A DNA stretch of 64,000 nt. Origin: Ampelomyces quisqualis. Taxonomy: Eukaryota; Ascomycota; Dothideomycetes; Pleosporales; Phaeosphaeriaceae. The DNA is taken from NCBI GenBank assembly GCA_018398575.1, contig JAGTXZ010000005.1, positions 1,178,001-1,242,000 on the forward strand. Reading direction: 5' to 3'. The position numbers and the translations under genes are program-made. Shown here in pieces: positions 55,098 through 64,000 of this stretch. Below the pieces are notes generated by a model, which saw only the letters and a program-made list of their open reading frames with translations, was not told the origin of the DNA and ran no database searches. Position 1 is the first letter of the stretch, and each line of letters opens with the position of its first letter.

Positions 55098-55330
55098 AGA
55101 AAAAATTAAGATTTGTCTAGTTAGCCTAGTCGCAGCAACCCGCGGCTGCCCAATAGCAATACTGTCTACTAGATAATTTGCTAAAGTTACCCTACTTACT
55201 TCTGGTTGCTAGCAACCTGACAGCAACCTAATAGCAAATTACCTATGTTACCTACAATACCTGTGTTGCTAGTGTCGCTAGTGTTACTAGTATTGCTAGA
55301 TTTAATAGTTAAGGACTGTTAAGTACTGTA
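55098..55330 (-). repeat. Inverted copy of the 30,880-31,073 repeat
   Basis: In reverse complement this matches 30,880-31,073 over about 190 bp, including AGAAGTAAGTAGGG, the GTCTAGTAGACAGTATT block and the GC-rich GCCGCAGGTTGCGGCG block. The match ends in both copies at the same CTAACGT, on the side facing the other copy. Confidence 0.8.
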
Positions 55331-57989
55331 GCACTAGTAGAACTGTATACTGCAGCTAGCTGCCTATGTCTTTATACTCTTATAGCGTAGGCTAACTAAG
55401 CTAGTCTCTCTTATCTAGTTATATAGGCTTTTTAATTAAATATAGTATAGACAAATTACGCTTCTTTAAAAGTAGGCTAGCCTAGACGTAGCTACTAGGC
55501 TTAACATTCTGTAGGGTACGCGTTAGCAGGTACATAACGCGCTCTATGTATAGAAGGCTATAACAGCTACTACTACTTACAGAGTAGTAATTATCTTGCT
55601 AGTTAGTTATATTAGAATTAGGTGCTGTGTCTGCTAGTGCTGCACTATCTACTACAGTAGTCTATACTATTGCGTTATATTAAGGCTAACCTAATAGTAT
55701 TTACGCGTTATACTAGTAAAAGTATATCTAGTTCTTGTAACATTTGTGTTACTTGCTATTTACAACTACTTAATAACACTCTATTTCTTCTTTATACTAT
55801 TGCACTAACCTATTGCACTTGTCTAGTTCTAGTTACTATTCCTCTTTAGTTAAGGCAATTACGTTAAGTATGTTGCCTTTAATTGTAATATTGTAGGCCT
55901 ACGTTACAAATTCTTCTTATGCGTCTTTTGCTACAATACTCTAGCTACTTCTACAGTTCTTAAACTATAGCTATTTGTCTGCCTTATAAAGGTATTCTAG
56001 TGCAAGTTTATCTACATGTCTATACTCTTTTAGTAAAACATCTTTTACCTTACTTAATACTTTACGTACGCGTATATAGACAGTATCCTATATAAGTTAT
56101 TATATGTTATATTACGTTTAGACCTACTTACATTATTAGTGTTTCTGTGTAGAACTTTCCCTCTCTCTCTAATATCCTTCTTCCTATCCTTTTCTATTAA
56201 GTAGTTTACCTTTTCCTTCTCTTTGTTATTGTAATTGTCTATAAGTGTATTGTAGCAATCTTACTTCTCTTCTGTATAGTTAGCTAGGATATTATCTACG
56301 TTGTTGTTATAGGTATCCTTTAGTACTTAAACGTTAGCCCTGTTATTCTCTTGTTAGTTTGTATGTATAGTAATATCCTGTTATATATTATCCTATATAA
56401 GAATCTGTTAAATGCCTTCTAAGTTCTTCTATTTTTTGCAAATAGCATTAAAGTAGTCTGCTTTCTATTAGCTAATACTATGTGTAGAACTTGTAATATA
56501 CCTTCTATAGTGTGTCTATAGAAAGGTATAGTTTTCCTAGTGCTGTTGTTATTAAATTCTCTTATTATGTTAAATATAACTAAGCCTATTAGTGCTACTA
56601 TATTTGCACTTAGTTTATTAAACTTCTCTTAATTTCTAGTTATTGTAGCAATGCCCTATTTCCTGTTATTATAGAATAACTATGCTATTACTGCTGCAAG
56701 ACTAGGGTTTAAAAATCTAGCAGATTTAGGCTGTCTTTAGTTAGCTAGCATAGCTGTTTTAGAGGTGTACTTACGTTCTTTAGGTCTTATAGTAGGTAAA
56801 CAAAGTCTTTAAGCAGTTTGCTAGGCTTAAGAACCTGTCTGTCTAGGTAGTTTAATATATAAGCACTAGTAATTTCTAGTTATTCTTGCCTTATTACGTA
56901 GGTCTACAAGTTGCTATATATATCTAGCATCTAGGCGCCTACTATTAGCTACTGTTCTTAGCAGGCTGCAATAGTACCTATATAGCAGGCAGCTCCTTTA
57001 TATAGTGTTAAGCTAATATACAATTAAACTAACAATAGTAGAGTATTCTATACTTCTATCTAAGCGTCTAGTAGTATTTAGGCGTACACATACCTATATG
57101 TATTAAGCTATAGTGTTATTACTATACTATATAGCGTCTTTCTGTTATTAGTAAGTAGTTGCGTTACTAGGATAACTCTTACCTTCTCTAGTGTAGTCTT
57201 ATTTTCTAGTAATACACTTTCCTTTGCCTAGCGTTTTTCTTTCTTCTATAGTAGTAACCTAAATAGGTCTGCACTAGATAAGAAGAGTTGCAACTCTATA
57301 ACAGTTAGAACTACTTAATTATATATAATAAGGTGTCTTCCTACAATATAATAGCCTTAAGTCTAATAGTAGTTCTTTCTTAACTACTAACATTTTCTGT
57401 GTGTTAGTCTTATAGGTTTTTAGTTTATGTTAGCTTGTTGTGCTTATACTACTACTACGTCTAGATTTCTCTTGTTAACAAGCAAGTAAGGCTGCAGATC
57501 TAGAAGTGTGTAGTATTTAATCTCTAGGCTATCTTGTTAGGTAACTTTTTAGTTAGGCTAGTGTAGCAGTTAGTTGTACTTTTGTTTTAATCTAAGAGTT
57601 AAGGCTTAAGGACAGTAGCGTTAGAGTCTAGACAGTTTTTAGTCTTTGCAGCGTCTTAGTTTTTAGTATGTTAGTTCTAGAGTTACATTCTCTAAGAGCC
57701 TAACCTTTATACTATTATCTGTTAGCGCTTGTTTTAGCGCTTGTTTAGACAGAGATATAGTGTGCTGCTAACATTACTTAAATTTACTGCTTAGTACAGA
57801 GTATACAGAGCAAGCGCTTACTCTTTAAATATTAAAGAACTATTAGTAAGAGTAGTAGAAGTAAGCAATATATATAGCGTAATAGAGTTTTTACTTTGTA
57901 GGCATAAGTAAGGTTTTTGTAACATATACAGTCTAATATTGCCTTAAATTCTGCTAGAGTATAGCAGTTAAGCTATTTAATTAGATAGC

Positions 57990-58345
57990 TTTTTATCTTT
58001 AACTGCGTGCTAGCGTATACAACAGTTGTCTACTATAAGCACAAATAGTTATGCGCGCAATACAGGTAATTAGGCCCCCTTCTATTCTTAACTGTGTGCT
58101 AGCGTATATAATAGTTGTCTACTGTTAGCATAAATAGTTGTGTGCGCAATACAGGTAATTAAGTGCTCTTCTATTCTTAACTAAATGTTAGTATATATAA
58201 TAGTTGTCTACTATTAGCACAAATAGTAGTGCGCGCAATACAGGCAATTAGGTGCCCTCTTATCTTTCTATCCTCTACTAAATGTTAGCGTATACAATAG
58301 TTGTCTACTATTAGTATAAATAGTTGTGCGCGCGATATAGGCAAT
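57990..58345. repeat. 89-97 bp tandem repeat, four copies
   Basis: Units begin near 58008, 58097, 58186 and 58283 with TG(C/T)TAGCGTATA, followed by ACAGTTGTCTACTAT and GCGCGCAATACAGG. Differences between copies are mostly transitions. It lies near the 3' side of the Plavaka-like relic. Confidence 0.88.
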
Positions 58346-60329
58346 CTAGTAGCCCTACACGCAGAAAACTATTTACCTAGTAAGTTATTAGTATAGATCT
58401 AGTATGCTACTATACTAGTTATATTTGTAGTTTAATTGTAAATAACGCCTAGTGTATCTTTAATACAACTATCTCTTGTAATATGCTGTACTAGCGTGCC
58501 TTTGTAGATATCTATATTTGCGCCTATCTATCTCTCTTCTTTGTGTAGTAATATATGCTATTGTATTTACTTTTAAAGCCTAATTTGTACTCTAATATTT
58601 GTACAAACAAATTGTAATTAAGGTTATTAATATACTTGTCTATTGCTAGCAGGTTGTAGTATATATATAACAGCTAGTTTATCCTAATAAGAGTATGCTT
58701 GTTTCTAGTTGCGTTTAACACTAATATAGTTGTTATGTTAGAGGTAATTTGTGTTATGCTTAACTCTTTGTTAACTGTTTTTATTATCTTTCTACGCAGG
58801 TTTCTATCTAGTAAAGCTTGCTCCTAATTATTATTTAGTTTAGTTTTATTCTGTTACAAGTGCATCTGTTAGGCTGCGTTGTAGTTACATTAGATAGCAA
58901 AGTGTATAATTGTCTAGATAAGGTAACTGTTAGCTGCGTTCTATAGTAGTCTGTTCTGTTGTAATGCAATTGCCCTTATAATTTGCTATAGGTGTTCTTT
59001 TGCTATAGTTATTTGTAGAGAACAGCCTAGTATCTTCTACCTTCTTATCTCTTGTTCTACGTTAGAGTATATTAAGTTATATTCTTCTACTGTTAGTTAC
59101 ATTATATTATATATGCTGTCTTTTAACAATTATATCTAGTGTTGCTATAGTAGTGCTATCCTCCTGTTTACACTAACTAGTAATTTTAGGTAACTGTTGT
59201 AATATCTCTGTAATACTCGCGTATATAGATAAGGGTTACTATTATTACGCGTTTGTAGTAGTGTATAGTGTGTAGTAAAGAGGTTGTGTTAGTAGCCTTG
59301 CGCTATAGTCCTGTGTTATAGCGCTTGTTATATTAGCAGGTTTACGTTCTATTAGGTAGGCTAAAGCAATAGTAGAGCTATTGTTAGATATTTAATTCTA
59401 TTTACTATATCTAACGCTATATACTAGTTGTCTTGCTACACTTACTTCTGTTTATAATTCTACACTATACGTGTCTAGTCTTAATTAAATGTAAAAGAAT
59501 ACAGTCTATTATATTTGTTCTAATTAATGTAATTATTTATATAATAAGAAACAGAGACCTTATTGTTAAGTGTAGGTAGATCCTTTGGTACTAAGTATAT
59601 AGGGTAAATAATAGTTGTTATGTTATATACCTTAAATACTTATAATATACGTTGCTTAGTCTTTATACTATATATACAGCAGCGTACGCTTAGCATCTCT
59701 ATTGTATTATTAATTTAACTATTATTGTTAAACGCTATAACCTTACAGAAAGCACCTATATACTTATATTTCTTTCTGTCCTTATCTTAGTGTTTGTTGT
59801 TAATAAATGTAAGTATTAGGTACACCTAAGCTACAGCTCTACTATTTGCAATAGTCTAAGACAGTTGCGTATAGTCTTTATATTTAAACTCTTGCACCTA
59901 TATATAATCTTTACGCTATTTTCTAGTCTTATGCTAGTTAGGCGCGTATTGCACAATGTCTTCTTTACAATATTTAGGGTTGTTATAGCGTTTGCTTAAT
60001 AGCCTTAAGCATCTTATAAAGAAGTGTATTTTTATATTTATTCTGTTTACCTAGTAAGAGTTAGAGTCCTGTCTATCTTTATTATATAGGGTAACAAGGT
60101 AGCTAGTTACCTTCTAACAGTAGTGTTAGACAAATACTGCAGCAGTATATATAAAGTCTAGCAACGTAATATATATAGTAACCTTACTAAGAAGCAGTAT
60201 AATAGAATTTGGTAACATACCTAGTATAGACTATCTAAGTTATTTAAATAGTATTGCTGTTAACACGCTTGTAGTAAAGGTGTGCTTGCGCTAGTTAGTA
60301 GTAGTGCACTATTAACTTTAGTCTATAAC

Positions 60330-61790
60330 TGTCTTGTGTTTAAATGCTATAAGCGCAAGCTATCTAGAGTTATAGAGGCAGATCTGTGTAAGAAAATCTC
60401 TCTTGTTTGTTATTAGGTAGAATTGTTTTACTATTATAATATAGTAGGCCTTACTATTTGTTCTAGTATATATGCTATTAAGAGCTCTATATATATAGAT
60501 ATTGTTAATAATATAAGTTAGCGCGTGCTATTTAGGGTAGTTAAAATCCTTTTCTTTTCCTTGCGTCTGTCTAAAAAGTTAAAACTCTTCTTTTAGAACA
60601 TCTATTTGTTTAATAGCTAACAATATATACCCTAATATATTTTTGTTATAACTCTTATATTGTAAGAGTACTAGCAGATTGCACGCAGCTTAAATAAAAT
60701 GCAATACGTACAGTGCCTTAGTTGCTAGTAGAAGAGACACTACTGCTACAAATTAGTAAATTACTACTTTTTATTCTACGCTAGTCTACTACAACACTTC
60801 TGTAAAAGCCCTCTTGTTATTAAACTGTTTTAGTCTAGTGTTATGCTTAACCTAGTAAAACCTTTTATTTAACTAGGCACAGCTGTTATCTTCTACTACT
60901 AGAACTGCAGCACTATTCTAGCTCTTCTTTTGTCTAAAGTGTATGTCTATTAGCATGTCTTCTGTAAATTCTAATATCTTTATAACTAACCTCTTAAGCA
61001 GTAGATGCAATATATCTGTAGCTAACAACTTATATATATTAAAGTTGTAGTAATTCTAGCTAAAGTACTCTACTAGATAAACATAATCCTTATGTTCTTT
61101 ATTAAAATAATAACTCTATTACAAGCGTGTATACTCTTCTGTTTACTACAGATATTTATTACATAAGTTCTCTTGTTTGTCTAGTAGTACTATATATTAA
61201 GTATAGTATCTGTTTTTCTTTACACCTATTAGTAGCACTTACTCTTTATAGTTAGCTAGAATTGTATAAATAGTTAAGTAACACTATTACGTCTGTTAGT
61301 TAGTACACTCTAGCTGTATGCTGTATTTAGCAGCCTCTTTAAGTGCTGTAGTTGCTAGTTAGCGTCTGTCTTCTACAGTAACTCTCTGTTGTTAACGCTA
61401 TAGTTAGTACTTACGCAATAATAGTTTGCCTATATAGTAATAATATACTTTACTCTTTAGAATAGGATCTAGGAGCTTAGCTGTTAAGATAAATCTAGCT
61501 AGTAGTATTCTAGGTGTTGTTCTGCGTTATTGTGCCTTATAGTTAAGATTTCTAATAGTAACATATATTAGCTATGCTACTATATTACTAGACATTATAG
61601 ATAACTGTGTTTTGTCTACTACTAGTATAACTAGTATAAGAGTTGCACTATCTAGTAAGCGCTGTTGTATTAACTACTACTAATTCTCTAAGTATAGTTT
61701 GTAATATACTCTTATAGGTTTATTAGGCGTACCTGTAAAAGAATAGCTAGGTGCGTAAACTATCTTGTTAGCAAATAAGTAATAACTAAG
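60330..61790 (-). pseudogene. Plavaka/KDZ-type (CACTA superfamily) transposase, RIP-degraded
   Basis: Read on the minus strand through stops: FTGTPNKPIRVYYKLY, then LILVILVVDKTQLSIMSSN, LIYVTIRNLNYKA, FILTAKLLDPILKS, then NFNIYKLLATDILHLLLK, ILEFTEDMLIDIHFRQKKS, LNKRF...HNTRLKQFNNKRAF, CNLLVLLQYKSYN, LLAIKQIDVLKEEF, GKEKDFNYPK-HALT and VKQFYLITNKRDFLTQ. The order DKT - VYVTIGNL-like - DILHQLLKG-like - K-HAL is the Plavaka/KDZ transposase core. Coding probably extends on both sides. The terminal inverted repeats and target duplication were not found. Confidence 0.83.
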
Positions 61791-63470
61791 TATAAAGGCA
61801 ATCTATAATATAATATTCTAGTATATAAATATATATTAGTTAGGTTAGAGGTTTAGTAACCTAGATGTAATTGCTACGTTCTCTTGTATCTATACGTTAT
61901 CTTATAGCCTAGATTAAATGTTTAATATAGCCTACTGCTACTAGCGCTCTAATTAAAACTGTAGCTATAAATATAGCTTGTATAGCTGTATGTTAGTAAA
62001 TAGGCTGTTAATATTACCTAATGTGTATTTTATTCTTTACAGCTACAATGCAAACACTAGTGCAAAAAGAAAACTAAAGGGCTCTACTATATTATTCCTA
62101 TTAGTATTAGTACGCGTGCGCTATTTAGCTGTGTGTAGCCTACTACTTTGCGTCTACTGTTTCTAAACTAAAGAGTTTACTAGCGTGCTGTCTACTTACT
62201 GTCTTAAATAGCTTGTCCTATTCTTGTGTAGACGCTAATATTAGGCCTATCTACTCTATTACCTTATGTTTAGCTAGAGTGTAGTTGCGTTTACATAAGG
62301 TATTACTGTATAAAGCAGGTGCTGCGCTGTCTAGAGTAGCATCTATTACATTATAGCTATTAGAGCTGTACTATTGTATTATAGTGTTAGGGGTTATAAC
62401 TAGTGTATTGTTAGGTAGCAGGTAGTAATGCGTCTAGTATTAAGTACTGTGTTTAACAAGTCCTGCGTATGTCTTGGTATAAAAGCTATATAGTATGTAT
62501 ATATAATCTATTACTAATTTGTTTATACATAACTCTATAGTTTAGATATAAGGAGACTAAGTGTACAAAAATAGTATTAACATTAGTTACGTAGTGTTAA
62601 GGTAGTTACTAGTAGCATCTATCTTATGCTGTACAGTCTGTTGTCTATAGTAGTCTACTAAAGTCTACTATAGCTAACAGTTACCTAACCTGTGTATAGA
62701 ACTATGCTAATAGTTATAGGCGCAACAACTAATATTTTTCTTTTCTTTAATATTTCTTATTACTCTAACAACTGTTACGTTATTACACTAGAGCTTACTT
62801 GTTAATAACTAGATTAGTTAGGCTAGCTAATACAGCTTAATAAAGATTAATATTAATAATAATCCTTACGCTAAAAAATATTAATACTCTAGAATAAATA
62901 AGTTACTGCGCGTTTAGAATATATATAGTAGAACCTAAATACCTAAAAAGGTAAGTATACCTGCAAGTAGACACGTATAAGGTTTAAAAGAATAAAAAAA
63001 ATAGACTAGTAGCTCTAGTAGCCTAATATACAACCTGTACTAAGGTAGCTAGGCTTAGTACAGATAGAAGCAGGTAGAATAGTGTACTATATATACTATA
63101 GGTAAGACTAGTAACAGGCGTAGGCAATTACTTAATAGTAAGAAATAATAAGTATAATTTATATATAGTGTTAACTAATATTCTAAGCAGCTGGTATATT
63201 TAATCTTTTCTAGTTTTAAAATGCCTGTAGATCTAATTTATATTCTTTCTCTAGCATAGTATAAGATAGTTGTCTACTAGAGACTACTATTCTAACTTAC
63301 TCTAATGTGCAAATACAACAGGGGCTAAATAGTAACAAAGACTGTTAATAAACTGCTATATATTAAACGCATCTACGTGCTACTTACTCTTAAACTATTG
63401 GCGCTAATAGAGCATATAATAGCCTTACTAGCTAGCTACCCTTTGCCTCTTACTATATATACGTTTTCCT

Positions 63471-63790
63471 AACCTTAAAACTAGAGACAAATTTACCTAT
63501 GTGTCTCTAGTCTTAGGGTTAAAGTAATAGTCTTTTGTTAAAACATATATAGAACTTAGTGTTATTTTTATCTATTATATACTTGCGCCTCCTTACACTT
63601 CTCTAACCTTAAAACTAGAGATAAATTTACCTATATGTCTCTAGTCTTAGAGTTAAGGTAATAGTCTTTTGTTAAAATATATACAGAACCTAGTATTATT
63701 TTTATTTATTATACACTTGCGCCTTCTTATACTTTCTTAACCTTAAAACTAAAGATAAATTTACCTATATACTTATATATGCAGCTGCTT
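63471..63790. repeat. 134-bp tandem repeat, about 2.3 copies
   Basis: AACCTTAAAACTAGAGA... starts at 63471, 63605 and 63739, exactly 134 bp apart. The first two units are nearly the same apart from transitions and the third is truncated. A subunit TTACCTATGTGTCTCTAG is conserved. Nature unknown; it may be the subterminal repeat of a DNA element. Confidence 0.85.
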
Positions 63791-64000
63791 CTTAATACGT
63801 AACTTATACTCTTAATTTAATATTACTATCTTTGTATATATATTCTTTGTAAGTCTAAGAGACTTAATCTTTTATTATATTTTTATTCTTATAAACCTAA
63901 AACTATACCTATTACATCTATATGTTTGTATAGTTTAAAAATCTAGAACTAAGCTTTACTATGTTGTTAGCACTACACTTACGCTACTTCTTAGCCTACT

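Larger units (their letters stand above)
29350..64000. other. RIP-degraded repeat block (nested transposons)
   Basis: Composition changes within tens of bases near 29,350 to TpA-rich sequence that continues to the right edge. Stops occur in all frames, and only three frames of at least 60 codons remain in 34 kb (ending at 40450, 49297 and 62166; none real). Ancestral transposon proteins are legible once TAG/TAA are read as former Trp or Gln codons, that is, CpA-to-TpA on either strand. CpG steps (GCGC, CGCG) survive widely, which fits RIP and not simple CpG methylation decay. Stretches not listed separately (29,350-30,220; 37,110-39,230; 53,160-55,095; 55,330-57,990; 58,350-60,320; 61,800-63,470) hold RIP-altered sequence in which I cannot name a protein. 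Confidence 0.92.

Noticed and set aside
57990..58345. Regularly spaced repeats considered as a CRISPR array
   Set aside because: The whole 89-97 bp unit is repeated without unique spacers, and the organism is a fungus.

Overview
This window looks like nuclear DNA of a filamentous ascomycete, most likely a dothideomycete (Pleosporales-type). Genes are compact, with GT-AG introns of about 45-75 nt. The proteins are typical ascomycete housekeeping families. The repeat block carries the CpA-to-TpA signature of repeat-induced point mutation (RIP).

Positions 1-28,940 are gene-bearing and of balanced composition. In order they hold: a partial membrane protein (-); a foldback-like DNA element with long inverted termini; a small broken gene (-); translation factor eIF2D/Tma64 (+); a hotdog-fold thioesterase-like protein (+); a broken gene whose last codons spell a CaaX prenylation box (+); a broken PARP-family mono-ADP-ribosyltransferase gene (+); a Rossmann-fold epimerase/NmrA-like protein (-); a small secreted protein (+); a 579-residue protein of unknown function (-); GPI ethanolamine phosphate transferase 3 (-); a single-pass membrane protein (-); a Pumilio/Puf3 RNA-binding protein (+); a frameshifted gene tail (-); and a GFA/CENP-V zinc protein (+). 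The genes are individually transcribed and no secondary-metabolite or pathogenicity cluster was recognised. Most starts and introns were re-derived from splice signals and protein continuity.

From about 29,350 to the end the sequence changes abruptly to a TpA-rich block with stops in every frame. Ancestral coding can still be read through the stops (TGG to TAG, CAA/CAG to TAA/TAG). It is a nest of dead transposons: a foldback repeat; a hAT transposon (+) carrying several short introns that resemble one another; a Ty3/gypsy element (B) interrupted by a second, complete Ty3/gypsy chromovirus (A, 41,456-48,551) with 299-bp LTRs, a polypurine tract and a 5-bp target duplication; a second copy of the foldback end in inverted orientation; and a Plavaka/KDZ (CACTA-type) transposase on the minus strand, followed by tandem repeats.

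The most unusual signals are a long antisense reading frame between pol and the 3' LTR of element A, the look-alike introns of the hAT element, and the inverted terminal sequences 24 kb apart. Two neighbouring decayed genes outside the repeat block, at least one with RIP-like nonsense changes, are also notable. No CRISPR, rRNA or tRNA gene was recognised.
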